A stretch of DNA of 64,000 nucleotides from Corynebacterium pseudopelargi (GCF_003814005.1 NZ_CP033898.1:496001-560000), one strand, 5' to 3'; shown: positions 34,327 through 43,783, numbered from the stretch's first letter. Notes: generated by a model from the sequence alone, not told the origin. Program-made: numbers and translations.

Positions 34327-36396
34327 GTGAGCATGCTTTCTGCGCAACAAGCCTCCAACGTTCGGTCAATGTGGCCGCTGTACCTGTTGTTCTTCCTGGT
34401 TGCCGGTTCAGTAGGTGCACTGATCTCTTGGGGCTTTTTGTCGGAATCCCTCGCCGCCTTAGGCATCCCCGATCCAGGCCCCTTTACTACCGCAGGCCTG
34501 CCATTTTTCCGCGCAGTCGCCTGGATGCTGGCGGCGCTTGCCACTGGGTCTTTCATGGCATCGACCTTCTTTATCTCCCCGCAGCCGGCGCGGAATCTTT
34601 TAAAAGCCAGGCTTTCTGTCGACGGCGCGCTGGCTGCCCGCACCGGCTCCGTGGCCGCCCTTTGCTTCGGCTGCATCGCCGTATTGATGATCCCCCTGGT
34701 GCTTTCCGACGTCTCCGGCCAGCCCTTTAGCGAGGCAGTCCAGCCCGATATGTGGCCGATGGCCATCGAGCGCGTCTCTGCTGCATTCGCCTGGATGTGG
34801 GCAGCGATCTTCGCTTTCATCATCGGCATTGCCTCTTTGAGCAGCAGGGCGTGGCGCACCCAATTCCTCTGGTTCCTCGGATCCATCTTGATCATCGTCC
34901 CGCTCGGACTCGAAGGGCACTCTGCTGCCGGTGGTGATCACGACTACGGCACCAACTCCTTGCTCTGGCACCTCATTTTCATGCTGTTGTGGGTAGGCGG
35001 GCTCATGGCCTTGATTGCCCACGCGCGCCGCTTAGGCCCTGGCCTTCCCACCGCGGTACGCCGCTATTCCACCGTGGCCTTGTGGTCTGTGATCGTGATG
35101 GCGTTTTCTGGCGTGGTCAACGCCGCCATCCGCGTTCGCTTCGAAGACCTCTTCACCTCCGGCTATGGCCGCCTGATCCTCAGCAAGGCAGTACTGACCA
35201 TTATCCTGGCGCTTTTCGGCTTGATTCACCGCAAGATGACCATGCCAAAACTGCGCAATGCAGATACTCGCGGCCGGGCATTTACCCGTGTGGCGATCGT
35301 CGAAATGCTAGTAATGGCCGCTATTTCCGGCGTGGCTGTCTCTCTAGGCCGCACCCCGCCGCCGCCACCGCGCGTGGTGGATCTCAGCCCGATGGCACTG
35401 GAGATGGGCTACAACTTAAGCAAACCTCCAACATTCTGGGGTGTGTGGACGGTGTGGCGTTTCGACATCATGTTCTCCACCCTGGGGCTGATCATGGCCG
35501 GTGCCTATATCTATGGCCTCTATAAGCTCAAAGCCCAACAGAAGCAGTGGAAGTGGCAGCGCAGCTTCTGGTTCCTTCTCGGCTCCTTGGGCCTAGCGCT
35601 TGCCATGAGCTCCGGTGTTGGCCTGTACATGCCGGCCATGTTCTCCATGCACATGGTCACCCACATGGTGCTATCGATGGTGATCCCGGTCTTCCTCGTC
35701 CTTGGCGCACCCATCACCCTGGCATTAGAGGTGCTGCGCCCCGGCACTGAAGAAGAACCCGGCCCGCGCGAATGGTTGGAGGCCTTCGTGCACTCCAAGA
35801 CCATGCGCGTGATCATGCACCCGGCCTTCAACACCATCCAGTTCATCACCATCTTCTACCTGCTCTACGTCACGCCGCTGTATGAGTTGATGGTGTCTGA
35901 ACACGCCGGCCACCTTTCCATGAACTGGCTGTTCCTCCTGTCTGGCTATATCTACTACTGGGAGATGATCAGCCCCGATCCTCGCCCGGTGAAAAACTCA
36001 GTGCTTTCGCGTTTGGGGTGGCTGGTCTTTTCCATGCCCTTCCACCTCTACTTCGGTGTGTATCTGATGCAGCTTTCTACCGTCTTGGCCGGAGATTTTT
36101 ATCAAAGCCTCGATTTGCCCTGGCAGATGGATCTCATGCAAGACCAAAACGTCGGCGGCGGCATTGCCTGGGCTTCTGGCGCCTTCCCGCTGCTGGTCGT
36201 GTTCGGTGCCCTGTTTTTGGAATGGCTGCGCGAAGATCGCCAGGAAGAACAAACCTATGAAGAGCATGTACGTGAAGAAGGCGAGGATGAGCTCGATGCC
36301 TATAACGCCATGTTGGCCAGCATGCATGAGGGCAAAACCGATGCCGTGAGCCAATATCACGAGCAGGAGTTTGGGCACAAGGATTCTTCCCAATAA
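34327..36396 (+). CDS. CopD-CtaG fusion membrane protein (cytochrome oxidase assembly)
   Basis: A 689-residue polytopic protein with about 16 hydrophobic segments. The N-terminal half is a copper-resistance CopD-like domain (HSAAGGDHDYG, then LLWHLIFMLLWVGGLMALI). The C-terminal half is the caa3-type CtaG domain (MFSMHMVTHMVLSMVIPVFL, MHPAFNTIQF, and the GxxYYWEMISPDPRP loop shown in part as YWEMISPDPRP). Such fusions are common in actinobacteria and are thought to supply copper to cytochrome c oxidase. Starts at GTG 34327 or ATG 34333 differ by two residues. It ends in an acidic, charged cytoplasmic tail. Confidence 0.9.
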   Translation: MSMLSAQQASNVRSMWPLYLLFFLVAGSVGALISWGFLSESLAALGIPDPGPFTTAGLPFFRAVAWMLAALATGSFMASTFFISPQPARNLLKARLSVDGALAARTGSVAALCFGCIAVLMIPLVLSDVSGQPFSEAVQPDMWPMAIERVSAAFAWMWAAIFAFIIGIASLSSRAWRTQFLWFLGSILIIVPLGLEGHSAAGGDHDYGTNSLLWHLIFMLLWVGGLMALIAHARRLGPGLPTAVRRYSTVALWSVIVMAFSGVVNAAIRVRFEDLFTSGYGRLILSKAVLTIILALFGLIHRKMTMPKLRNADTRGRAFTRVAIVEMLVMAAISGVAVSLGRTPPPPPRVVDLSPMALEMGYNLSKPPTFWGVWTVWRFDIMFSTLGLIMAGAYIYGLYKLKAQQKQWKWQRSFWFLLGSLGLALAMSSGVGLYMPAMFSMHMVTHMVLSMVIPVFLVLGAPITLALEVLRPGTEEEPGPREWLEAFVHSKTMRVIMHPAFNTIQFITIFYLLYVTPLYELMVSEHAGHLSMNWLFLLSGYIYYWEMISPDPRPVKNSVLSRLGWLVFSMPFHLYFGVYLMQLSTVLAGDFYQSLDLPWQMDLMQDQNVGGGIAWASGAFPLLVVFGALFLEWLREDRQEEQTYEEHVREEGEDELDAYNAMLASMHEGKTDAVSQYHEQEFGHKDSSQ

Positions 36397-36404
36397 AACT
36401 TGGC

Positions 36405-36413
36405 TGTGGATAA
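36405..36413 (-). promoter_or_regulatory. exact DnaA-box sequence
   Basis: TTATCCACA on the minus strand, 9 bp after the CtaG-fusion stop codon; a one-mismatch copy (TTATTCACA) follows near 36443. It is one of eight exact copies between 36 and 50 kb. Confidence 0.5.
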
Positions 36414-36567
36414 CTTCGCGCCGGGCAATGGGTTGCAGGCCTAGTTATTCACAGCCTGGCGCTAGTACAGCGCGCATCGCTGGCATGGGGTTGGCGCAAG
36501 GGGTGATGATGTGGCTACCGAGGCAAATTCGGCCTCGGGCACCAGATGTTTAAGAGGGGAATTGTTC

Positions 36568-37047
36568 ATGCACACCCAAACCACCATCATCGGCAATCTT
36601 GTCGATGACCCAACCTATGTCCGCTTTGATAACTCCGATGAAGACCCAGGCCACAAGGTTTCCATGCGCGTTGCTGCCAGCAGGCGTCGCTTGCGCCAGG
36701 TCAATGGCAAAGAGGAGTGGCAGGATGCCGATCAGCTTTTTATTAGCGTCGAATGCTGGGGCGAGCTTGCGCTCAATGTGAAGCGTTCTTTGCGCAAAGG
36801 CCACCCGGTGGTGTGCCTTGGCCACCTGATCACCCAGAGTTGGGGTGAGGGGGAGGGGCGTCGCTCAGCGATTGTCTTGCGGGCCAATCACGTCGCCTTT
36901 GAGCTCAGCCGCTACCTCGTGGGGTCTAAGCGCACCGATGCCCAGGAGCATGTGCCAGATAAGGATCTCACCTTCGCCGATGTTGCAGAGCCTGATCGGG
37001 TGATCGAATCGAACCGGAAGCAGGAATTGGCTGCGGCGCCGTTTTAG
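36568..37047 (+). CDS. second single-stranded DNA-binding protein (SsbB-like)
   Basis: A 159-residue protein with one OB fold: TTIIGNLVDDPTYVRF, VSMRVAASRRR, SVECWGELALNVKRSLRKGHPV and the final ANHVAFELSRYL strand. It lacks the acidic DDxPF tail of the essential SSB, so it fits the paralogue SsbB (Rv2478c), which also sits next to ettA. Roles in recombination or transformation have been proposed for SsbB paralogues. ATG 36568 is chosen because GAGGGGA lies 7 nt upstream. Confidence 0.88.
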   Translation: MHTQTTIIGNLVDDPTYVRFDNSDEDPGHKVSMRVAASRRRLRQVNGKEEWQDADQLFISVECWGELALNVKRSLRKGHPVVCLGHLITQSWGEGEGRRSAIVLRANHVAFELSRYLVGSKRTDAQEHVPDKDLTFADVAEPDRVIESNRKQELAAAPF

Positions 37048-37056
37048 CTAGCTTTT

Positions 37057-37089
37057 CGACGTGCAAGGGTTTGCTTTGCACGTCGTTTT
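37057..37089 (+). terminator. terminator after ssbB
   Basis: A 10-bp perfect stem, CGACGTGCAA / TTGCACGTCG, followed by TTTT. Confidence 0.9.
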
Positions 37090-37178
37090 GCTTTGCCCGC
37101 TCAGCATTGCTTCTTTCATGCGGTAGCCTGTGAGGTCGGTAGAAAATTTCAACAAAGATCTAAGGGGCGAAACAACAC

Positions 37179-38849
37179 ATGGGCGAATTCATCTACACGA
37201 TGAAAAATGTGCGCAAAGCCATCGGTGACAAGGTGATTTTGGACAACGTCACCATGGCCTTTTATCCCGGCGCCAAAATCGGTGTGGTTGGGCCTAACGG
37301 TGCTGGTAAGTCTTCGATTCTGAAGATCATGGCCGGCCTGGACCAGCCTTCCAATGGTGAGGCGTTCTTGGACCCCGGTGCCACCGTGGGTATCTTGCTG
37401 CAGGAACCGCCGTTGAATGAAGAAAAGACGGTGCGCGAAAACGTTGAGGAAGGCCTCGGCGAGATTTTCGAGAAAAAGCAGCGCTACGAGCAAATCGCAG
37501 AGCAAATGGCCACCGATTACTCCGATGAACTCATGGAGGAATTTGGCAAGCTCCAAGAAGACCTCGACCACGCCGATGCTTGGGAGGTTGATTCCAAGAT
37601 CGAGCAGGCCATGGAAGCGCTTCGCTGCCCGCCGTCTGACGAGCCGGTTACCCACCTCTCCGGTGGTGAGCGCCGCCGCGTGGCCTTGGCCAAGCTGCTG
37701 CTTTCCGAACCTGATCTGCTCCTGCTCGACGAGCCCACGAACCACCTGGACGCCGAAAGCGTGCTGTGGCTAGAAAAGCACCTTGCCGATTACAAGGGCG
37801 CTGTGCTCGCTGTGACCCACGATCGTTACTTCCTGGATCACGTCGCTGGCTGGATCTGTGAGGTAGACCGCGGCAAGTTGTATCCCTATGAGGGCAACTA
37901 CTCCACCTACTTGGAAAAGAAGGCTGAGCGCCTTGAGGTGGCTGGCAAGAAGGATCAGAAGCTTCAAAAGCGCCTGAAAGATGAGCTGGCTTGGGTTCGT
38001 TCTGGTGCCAAGGCTCGCCAGGCCAAGAACAAAGCCCGTCTGGCTCGCTATGAGGAGATGGCTGCCGAGGCCGAGCAGTATAAGAAGCTCGACTTTGAAG
38101 AAATCCAGATCCCAACCCCACCGCGCCTGGGTAACCAGGTGGTTGAGGTGCAAAACCTGACCAAGGGCTTCGATGGCCGTACCTTGATCAAAGACCTCAG
38201 CTTCACGTTGCCGCGCAACGGCATCGTCGGTGTGATTGGCCCGAATGGTGTGGGTAAGTCCACGCTGTTTAAGACGATTGTGGGCTTGGAAGAGCCTGAT
38301 GCAGGTGAGGTCAAGGTTGGTCAAACCGTCAAGCTGTCCTATGTGGACCAGGGTCGTGAGAATATCGATCCCGAAAAGACGGTGTGGGAGGTTGTATCCG
38401 ATGGCCTCGACTTCATCCACGTCGGCCAAAACGAGATGCCTTCTCGTGCCTACCTCTCGGCCTTCGGCTTTAAAGGCCCTGATCAGCAGAAGCCTTCGAA
38501 GGTGCTCTCCGGTGGTGAGCGCAACCGCCTGAACTTGGCGCTGACCCTGAAGCAGGGCGGCAACCTGATCCTGCTTGACGAGCCCACCAACGACCTCGAC
38601 GTTGAAACCTTGGGCTCGCTGGAAAACGCCTTGCAGAAGTTCCCCGGCTGCGCCGTGGTCATTTCCCACGACCGCTGGTTCCTCGACCGCACCTGTACCC
38701 ACATCCTTGCCTGGGAAGGCAATGTGGCAGAAGGGCAGTGGTTCTGGTTCGAAGGCAACTTCGAAGATTATGAAAAGAACAAGGTCGAGCGCCTTGGTGC
38801 TGAGGCCGCACGCCCAAGCCGCGTGACGCACCGCAAGCTCAGCCGCTAA
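37179..38849 (+). CDS. ettA: energy-dependent translational throttle protein EttA (ABC-F)
   Basis: A 556-residue cytosolic ABC-F ATPase that binds the ribosomal E site and gates the first elongation cycle according to the ADP/ATP ratio. There are two ABC cassettes, with Walker A GPNGAGKSS (about 40) and GPNGVGKST (about 354), signatures LSGGERRRV and LSGGERNRL, and Walker B LLLLDEPTNHLD and LILLDEPTNDLD. The linker carries the EttA-type arm (EKKAERLEVAGKKDQKLQKR). No TM domains. Its mycobacterial orthologue is Rv2477c. Confidence 0.97.
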   Translation: MGEFIYTMKNVRKAIGDKVILDNVTMAFYPGAKIGVVGPNGAGKSSILKIMAGLDQPSNGEAFLDPGATVGILLQEPPLNEEKTVRENVEEGLGEIFEKKQRYEQIAEQMATDYSDELMEEFGKLQEDLDHADAWEVDSKIEQAMEALRCPPSDEPVTHLSGGERRRVALAKLLLSEPDLLLLDEPTNHLDAESVLWLEKHLADYKGAVLAVTHDRYFLDHVAGWICEVDRGKLYPYEGNYSTYLEKKAERLEVAGKKDQKLQKRLKDELAWVRSGAKARQAKNKARLARYEEMAAEAEQYKKLDFEEIQIPTPPRLGNQVVEVQNLTKGFDGRTLIKDLSFTLPRNGIVGVIGPNGVGKSTLFKTIVGLEEPDAGEVKVGQTVKLSYVDQGRENIDPEKTVWEVVSDGLDFIHVGQNEMPSRAYLSAFGFKGPDQQKPSKVLSGGERNRLNLALTLKQGGNLILLDEPTNDLDVETLGSLENALQKFPGCAVVISHDRWFLDRTCTHILAWEGNVAEGQWFWFEGNFEDYEKNKVERLGAEAARPSRVTHRKLSR

Positions 38850-38860
38850 GCCTTGGCTTG

Positions 38861-38895
38861 CAACCCCTCCCGCAATATTGCCTCGGGAGGGGTTG
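38861..38895. terminator. hairpin after ettA
   Basis: A perfect 12-bp stem, CAACCCCTCCCG / CGGGAGGGGTTG, with an 11-nt loop. No long T run. Confidence 0.85.
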
Positions 38896-39028
38896 TGGCA
38901 TTTGTGCGCCAGGTGCCACCGCCAACCATGCGTACTTTTGTTGCAAAAAGTAATTTTCGCGCTATGGTGGTGTAGTTCACCTTGGTGGAACACTATTGCT
39001 CGTATATGACAAGGAACTTGTTCTCCGT

Positions 39029-39451
39029 ATGTCTTCTTCTGATTACGCCACTGTTCACGAAAGCCTGATCCCCTTGCGTTGGGGTGATTTTGATCGCTAT
39101 GGGCACGTCAATAACGCCGCCTATATCGAACTTGCCCAAGAGGCGCGGCTGCGCTGGGCGCACGATGAATTCGGGGCCGAAGGCTATGACATTCCGCCGG
39201 TATTCGTGCGAAAAATCGAAGTGGATTACTTACGCCCCATGATGCCCTCTACCGACAACGTGCGCGTTGAAACGGTCGTCACCGATATTGGGCGCTCCTC
39301 ATTTACCACCCGCCAAACCCTCCACGACGCCGAAGGGCATGTGTGCGCCACCGTGCACACCGTGCAGGTGGCGATCGATCTGCCCACGTCTCGGCCAAGG
39401 CAAATTACCGAGAAAGAAATGAAGGTGCTCACCCGCGGACATTCCTCCTAA
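39029..39451 (+). CDS. 4-hydroxybenzoyl-CoA thioesterase-family protein
   Basis: A 140-residue hotdog-fold acyl-CoA thioesterase. The active-site motif is RWGDFDRYGHVNNAAYIELA (Asp near 22 with GHVNN), followed by VRKIEVDYLRPMM. The substrate is unknown; mycobacterial Rv2475c occupies the same place after ettA. The ATG at 39029 is preferred by homology; an in-frame TTG at 38996 would add 11 residues. The end reads TCC TCC TAA, a partial form of the repeated motif. Confidence 0.88.
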   Translation: MSSSDYATVHESLIPLRWGDFDRYGHVNNAAYIELAQEARLRWAHDEFGAEGYDIPPVFVRKIEVDYLRPMMPSTDNVRVETVVTDIGRSSFTTRQTLHDAEGHVCATVHTVQVAIDLPTSRPRQITEKEMKVLTRGHSS

Positions 39452-39461
39452 GATTGCAGGA

Positions 39462-40049
39462 ATGTTAGAAGGTCAGCATCGCCCCACCGTGCCAAGCGGA
39501 AACTTCTCCGCCCTGCTTCACCGCGCCCAACGCCTCGATGCGCAATCGCTGCTGCGGATCCGCGAGCGTGAGGATCGCCCGGCCCAGGCCTTTCTCACCA
39601 CCCCCTTCGAGGCGCTTCTAGCAATCGATGTGCCCCCAGCTTTGCCGCTTGAGCAAGGCGTCATTGGTGTTGGTGATCTTCTTGCAGGCCGCCTGGTACA
39701 AAGGCAGGCTCAGTGGCCAGGTGCGTTGCCGCCTAGCGAAGGTTTTTCTTTGCTCGACGAGGTCCCTGGGGAAGTGGTGGCGCAGTTGGCCGAAGATGGG
39801 CGCACCTTGGCGCGAGCGCATAGCGGCCCGCTTGGGGTGCCGCCGAGCCTTCTAGATCAAACGGTGCTCAATGTTGAAGGCCGTGAGGTGCCAATGCGGG
39901 TGATTTTTGCCTGCGATGTCTACGGGCTAATCCCGCCTGCTGCTTCTAGCGCCCCGCGTCAGGTGCGCGTGAGCGCTGCTGGGCGTTGGTTGCGCGTGGA
40001 TACGGTGGTGGCAAGCGCATACTTTTCGCGGGGGCTCCCCCTCTTGTAG
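39462..40049 (+). CDS. hypothetical protein (Rv2474c-like)
   Basis: A 195-residue soluble protein 10 bp after the thioesterase, probably in one operon. No motif is recognised. It is beta-rich, with a conserved-looking LLDQTVLNVEGREVPMRVIF and GRWLRVDTVVAS. The mycobacterial neighbour Rv2474c is of similar size and location. The function is unknown. Confidence 0.72.
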   Translation: MLEGQHRPTVPSGNFSALLHRAQRLDAQSLLRIREREDRPAQAFLTTPFEALLAIDVPPALPLEQGVIGVGDLLAGRLVQRQAQWPGALPPSEGFSLLDEVPGEVVAQLAEDGRTLARAHSGPLGVPPSLLDQTVLNVEGREVPMRVIFACDVYGLIPPAASSAPRQVRVSAAGRWLRVDTVVASAYFSRGLPLL

Positions 40050-40131
40050 TTCCCTGGTTCACATGATTCAATGACGGTGTTCTGTATCACTTTGCGTCGC
40101 ACCCAGGGCGCACACAAACAATGGAGACACC

Positions 40132-41205
40132 ATGCGAATCGGAATCCCCAAAGAAGTCATGAACCGAGAAGGCCGCGTTGCCTTAGGTCCCCTCGGAGTC
40201 CAAGCGCTTGTCAACGACGGCCACGAAGTGCTCGTCCAGCGCGGCGCCGGCGCAGGCGCTGCCATGCCCGATGAAGAATTCCAGGCCGCCGGAGCCCAGC
40301 TTGTCGACGTCGCCGATGCATGGGATGCCGAGCTCGTTCTCAAAGTCAAAGAACCCCAGCCCGAAGAGTTCGATTACCTGCGTGATCAAATCCTGTTCAC
40401 CTACCTCCACCTCGCAGCATGCCCCGATGTGGCCGAAGCCCTCCTCAACGCCGGCACCACCTCAGTGGCATACGAAACCGTCACCGACGCCCAAGGCGGA
40501 TTGCCACTGCTTGCGCCCATGAGCCAAGTAGCCGGCAGGCTCGCCACCATCGAAGGTGCTCACCACCTGCTCAGCCCCCAAGGTGGGCGAGGTGTGCTGC
40601 TCTCCGGCGTGCCCGGCACCAGCCCCGCCAAGGTAGTAGTAATCGGCGGCGGCCAAGTCGGAGCCAGCGCCGTTGCCGTGGCCCACGGCCTCAGAGCCCA
40701 AGTGACCGTCCTCGACGTCAATGCACGCACGCTTGCACACTTCGACGACCTCTACCACGGCCAAGTGCGCACCATCGTCTCCGATCCCGCCTCCATCCGC
40801 CAAGAGCTTCTCGACGCCGACCTCGTCATCGGCGCCGTCCTCGTCGCCGGAGCCAAAGCCCCCGTGCTCGTGCCAGACAGCCTCGTCGCCGACATGAAAC
40901 CCGGCAGCGTCCTTGTCGACGTCGCCATCGACCAAGGCGGCTGCTTCGAATCCTCCCGCAAAACCAGCCACGAAGCGCCCACCTTCCAAGTGGCCAACTC
41001 CCTGATGTACTGCGTGCCCAACATGCCAGGCGCAGTCGCCAACACCTCCACCCGAGCCCTATCATCTGCCACCCTGCCCTACGTGCGCGCCATCGCCGCC
41101 GGGGGAGTAGACCAAGCATTCGAGCGCTTCCCGGGGCTTAAAGATGGGTTAATGACGCGCCACGGCCAGCTCCTCAACGAAACGGTCGCCGCCGCCCTCT
41201 CCTAA
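40132..41205 (+). CDS. ald: alanine dehydrogenase
   Basis: Catalyses reversible NAD-dependent deamination of L-alanine to pyruvate and ammonia. It has 357 residues. [18 protein letters not shown] carries the substrate Arg15, VKVKEPQ the catalytic Lys near 75, LFTYLHLA the His near 96. The NAD site is [13 protein letters not shown] (about 168), and [14 protein letters not shown] is near the end. It stands alone. The plus strand is strongly C-rich through the gene (41041-41100: 31 C to 10 G by hand). The stop codon lies inside the inverted AGTTAGGAG pair. Confidence 0.96.
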   Translation: MRIGIPKEVMNREGRVALGPLGVQALVNDGHEVLVQRGAGAGAAMPDEEFQAAGAQLVDVADAWDAELVLKVKEPQPEEFDYLRDQILFTYLHLAACPDVAEALLNAGTTSVAYETVTDAQGGLPLLAPMSQVAGRLATIEGAHHLLSPQGGRGVLLSGVPGTSPAKVVVIGGGQVGASAVAVAHGLRAQVTVLDVNARTLAHFDDLYHGQVRTIVSDPASIRQELLDADLVIGAVLVAGAKAPVLVPDSLVADMKPGSVLVDVAIDQGGCFESSRKTSHEAPTFQVANSLMYCVPNMPGAVANTSTRALSSATLPYVRAIAAGGVDQAFERFPGLKDGLMTRHGQLLNETVAAALS

Positions 41206-41228
41206 CTTTTGCCCAAAGTTAGGAGGGA
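41197..41228. repeat. AGTTAGGAG motif, inverted pair
   Basis: CTCTCCTAACTTT / AAAGTTAGGAGGGA around TGCCC. It contains the TAA of ald and the TAG of the convergent exporter gene, whose coding regions overlap here. Confidence 0.9.
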
Positions 41229-42086
41229 GACGCCTGCTGCCAACAGCAGCAGGCCCAACACCTGCACCCCAGTTACCCGCGCGCCGCGAACCCAATCGAC
41301 GACCACACTGGCCGCCATCATGCCGCCTAATGCGGCCATGACGGTAAGCCCGGTGCCGATTTGCGGCGCTAAAAGGGCATTGGCGGAAACAAAACTTGCG
41401 CCGCAAATTCCACCGATCCACATCCACCACGGCCCTTTGAGCCGAGTTATCCACAGATTTGGGCGCCAGCGCGGCCAGCAGTTGACAAGCACCAGTGTTG
41501 CTGTTCCCACCACAAAGGAGACAAGGGCTGCCGATAGCGCAGAACCTAGGCCTCGGCCGAGCTGGCCATTAATTGCAGACTGCGTAGCAAGGCACATGCC
41601 AAAACCTACTCCGGCGAGCTGGAGGGGGAGGTGGTGGTGCGTATTGCTGACGTTGGGGCGCCATACGCAGGCGATCACCCCGCCTAGAACCACCACAGCT
41701 CCTAAGATTCGAAGAAAGTTAGGAGGGATCAGGGGTGCGTTGAAAAGCCCGAAACTATCGATGAGCAATCCGGCAATAATTTGCCCACAGATGGGCAGCA
41801 CTACCGTTTGGATGGCGCCGAGTTTTGGGTAGAGCACGATGTTGCCGCTGAGTGCGATCACCCCGAGTGCTCCTCCGATGAGCGTCCATGATGGTTGTGC
41901 GAGGATTTGATCGAGGTGGGGCAGTGTGCCGGTCAGGGTGGTGATTGCCAAAAGTGCGATGCTGCCGACGCTGAAGCTGAGCAGTGATGCTGACAGTGCG
42001 GTGCCGGTGCTGCGGCTGAGCCGGGTGTTGGCGATGGTTTGGATTGGCACGATGGCCCCGGCGAGGATCCCGATGGCAATGAGCAT
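41202..42086 (-). CDS. DMT-superfamily exporter, YdcZ (DUF606) duplicated
   Basis: A 294-residue membrane protein of ten hydrophobic segments made of two YdcZ/DUF606 repeats: IQTIANTRLSRSTGTALSAS in the first and TQSAINGQLGRGLGSALSAA in the second, the typical N-x-x-L-x(3)-G motif. A drug/metabolite exporter of unknown substrate. Its stop overlaps ald by four bases and its start overlaps the stop of glbO, so it is probably cotranscribed with glbO. An imperfect copy of the repeated motif is translated inside it as IPPNFLRILG. Confidence 0.88.
   Translation of the reverse strand: MLIAIGILAGAIVPIQTIANTRLSRSTGTALSASLLSFSVGSIALLAITTLTGTLPHLDQILAQPSWTLIGGALGVIALSGNIVLYPKLGAIQTVVLPICGQIIAGLLIDSFGLFNAPLIPPNFLRILGAVVVLGGVIACVWRPNVSNTHHHLPLQLAGVGFGMCLATQSAINGQLGRGLGSALSAALVSFVVGTATLVLVNCWPRWRPNLWITRLKGPWWMWIGGICGASFVSANALLAPQIGTGLTVMAALGGMMAASVVVDWVRGARVTGVQVLGLLLLAAGVSLLTLGKS
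41447..41455 (+). promoter_or_regulatory. exact DnaA-box sequence within the exporter gene
   Basis: TTATCCACA on the plus strand, inside the coding region. Confidence 0.4.
41699..41727. repeat. AGTTAGGAG motif, imperfect inverted pair in coding sequence
   Basis: CTCCTAAG and AAAGTTAGGAGGG. The plus strand changes from C-rich or balanced on the left to strongly G-rich on the right (41881-41940: 9 C, 27 G by hand). Confidence 0.75.
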
Positions 42087-42466
42087 TAGCCGGCGGTGTT
42101 GATGAGCATGTAGGCGACTTTTTGCATGTGTTCGCGTAGGGCTTCGCGTTGGGGTGGTGCTATGTCGGTGTTGTCGATGGCTTCGTCCATGAGTTCCAGC
42201 CAGCGTTGGGCGGCCTGTGAGTCGATGCGGAAGTGGGCGTGGCGCATTCTCAGGCGGGGGTGGCCTCGTTGTTCGGAGTAGTCGCTAGGCCCGCCCCAGT
42301 ATTGGGCGAGGAACATTCTGAGGCGATCTTCGGCTCCTTCCCAGTCTTGTTGGGGGTACATCGGGCCGATGATGTCGTCTGTGCGTACCGACTGGTAGAA
42401 GCGGTGGACTACCTCGCGGAAGGTGGCTTCGCCGCCGATTGCTTGGTACACGGACTCGTTATTCAT
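42086..42466 (-). CDS. glbO: truncated hemoglobin, group II
   Basis: A 126-residue 2-on-2 globin. The proximal His is H76 (LRMRHAHF), the B10 Tyr Y24 (HRFYQSV), the G8 Trp W89 (QRWLELM), and there is a GGP-x(3)-Y loop (YWGGPSDYSEQRGHP). It binds O2 and may detoxify NO or peroxides. The mycobacterial GlbO (Rv2470) lies in the same neighbourhood. It is first in a two-gene unit with the exporter, with overlapping stop and start. Confidence 0.95.
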   Translation of the reverse strand: MNNESVYQAIGGEATFREVVHRFYQSVRTDDIIGPMYPQQDWEGAEDRLRMFLAQYWGGPSDYSEQRGHPRLRMRHAHFRIDSQAAQRWLELMDEAIDNTDIAPPQREALREHMQKVAYMLINTAG

Positions 42467-42530
42467 GCGTTTTAGCCTAGAGGGGCATTTTTATTCATGC
42501 GACACCGCATGAGTGAACAGCTTGGTCTAG

Positions 42531-42544
42531 TATGTGCGTACATA
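42531..42544. promoter_or_regulatory. palindrome upstream of metB
   Basis: TATGTGCGTACATA, about 30 bp before the metB ATG, with GGTCTA just upstream (a half-site reminiscent of the McbR box TAGAC-N6-GTCTA). Regulator unknown. Confidence 0.35.
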
Positions 42545-42573
42545 TCTTTGCCCCCGACCCATAAGGATGTTCC

Positions 42574-43725
42574 ATGAGCCAGGGCTTTCACACCGCCGCA
42601 ATTCACGGTGGCTATCACCCCGACAACCTCTACGGTCCTGTCAACACCCCCATCTACGCATCAACCACCTTTGCCCAAAACGGCATCAATGAGTTGCGTG
42701 GAGGCTTTGAATATTCACGCGTGGGCAACCCCACCGTCGCGGCGCTAGAGCGCACCATCGCCGCACTCGAACAAGCCACCTACTGCCGCGTCTTCGCATC
42801 CGGCATGGCCGCCACCGACGTAGCATTGCGAGCCCTGCTGCGCCCAGGAAAGCACATGATCCTAGGTCACGACGCCTACGGTGGCACCTTCCGACTCATC
42901 GACAAAGTATTCGGCGACTGGGGAGTCGAATTCACCGTCGTCGATACCACCCAACCCAACGCCGTGCGCGACGCCCTCAAAGACAACACGGCCGTGGTGT
43001 GGCTAGAAACCCCCACCAACCCCGCCTTGAGCATCACGGACATCGGTGACGTCGTCAAGCAAATCGAAGGCCACAACGCCAAACTCGTCGTAGACAACAC
43101 CTTCGCCACCCCCTACCTGCAACGACCCCTCGAACTCGGCGCAGACATCGTCCTACACTCGGCCACCAAATACCTCGGCGGACACTCCGACGTCGTCGGC
43201 GGCGCCCTGCTCAGCAACGACGCCGAATTCGACGAACTCGTCTACGGCTTCCAAGGCGACGCCGGCGCAATCAGCTCGCCTTTCGACGCCTACCTCACCG
43301 CACGAGGAATCAAAACACTGGCAGTACGTATGGATCGCCACTGCGACAACGCCCAAACCATCGCCGAATACCTCGAAGCCGACCCGCGCGTAGCCAAGGT
43401 CTACTACCCAGGCCTGCCCTCCAACCCCGGCTACGAGATCGCCAAAAAACAAATGCGACGCCCCGGCGCCATGATCTCCGTGCTCTTCCACAGCGAAGCC
43501 GACGCACGCAACTTCTGCCTCAACACCAAACTCATCCTCCTCGCAGAATCCCTCGGCGGCGTCGAATCACTCATCGAACACCCAGCCAGCATGACCCATC
43601 AATCCGTCAACGGCTCCACACTCGAGGTGCCGAAAGAACTGGTGAGGATTTCGGTGGGGATCGAAGATATCGAGGATCTGCTCGAAGACATCTCCTCCTC
43701 TCTCCAAACTCTTGAGCAAACTTAG
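42574..43725 (+). CDS. metB: cystathionine gamma-synthase
   Basis: A PLP enzyme that joins O-acyl-homoserine and cysteine to cystathionine on the way to methionine. It has 383 residues of the Cys/Met metabolism family, with the PLP lysine in LHSATKYLGGHSD (about 197), GFEYSRVGNPT and ASGMAATDVA near the front, and the ESLGGVESLIEHPASMTH cap typical of MetB. MetC-like or MGL activity is a possible alternative. It stands alone. The stop TAG lies within a copy of the repeated motif; the plus strand is C-rich throughout. Confidence 0.94.
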   Translation: MSQGFHTAAIHGGYHPDNLYGPVNTPIYASTTFAQNGINELRGGFEYSRVGNPTVAALERTIAALEQATYCRVFASGMAATDVALRALLRPGKHMILGHDAYGGTFRLIDKVFGDWGVEFTVVDTTQPNAVRDALKDNTAVVWLETPTNPALSITDIGDVVKQIEGHNAKLVVDNTFATPYLQRPLELGADIVLHSATKYLGGHSDVVGGALLSNDAEFDELVYGFQGDAGAISSPFDAYLTARGIKTLAVRMDRHCDNAQTIAEYLEADPRVAKVYYPGLPSNPGYEIAKKQMRRPGAMISVLFHSEADARNFCLNTKLILLAESLGGVESLIEHPASMTHQSVNGSTLEVPKELVRISVGIEDIEDLLEDISSSLQTLEQT

Positions 43726-43730
43726 GAGGA
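43718..43730 (+). repeat. AGTTAGGAG motif variant (AAACTTAGGAGGA)
   Basis: One mismatch to the motif; it supplies the metB stop codon TAG. C-rich plus strand on the left (metB), G-rich on the right (43921-43980: 15 C, 25 G by hand). Confidence 0.7.
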
Positions 43731-43744
43731 GAAAAGCCCCAAAC

Positions 43745-43783
43745 TGTGGATAACTAAAGCCCCACTATCCAACCTGTGGATAA
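43745..43783 (-). promoter_or_regulatory. two exact DnaA-box sequences
   Basis: TTATCCACA on the minus strand at 43745-43753 and 43775-43783, 30 bp apart and in the same orientation, in the gap between metB and pepN. Confidence 0.5.

Noticed and set aside
42467..42573. S-box or SAM riboswitch before metB
   Set aside because: The 107-bp gap lacks the required helices; only a short palindrome is visible.
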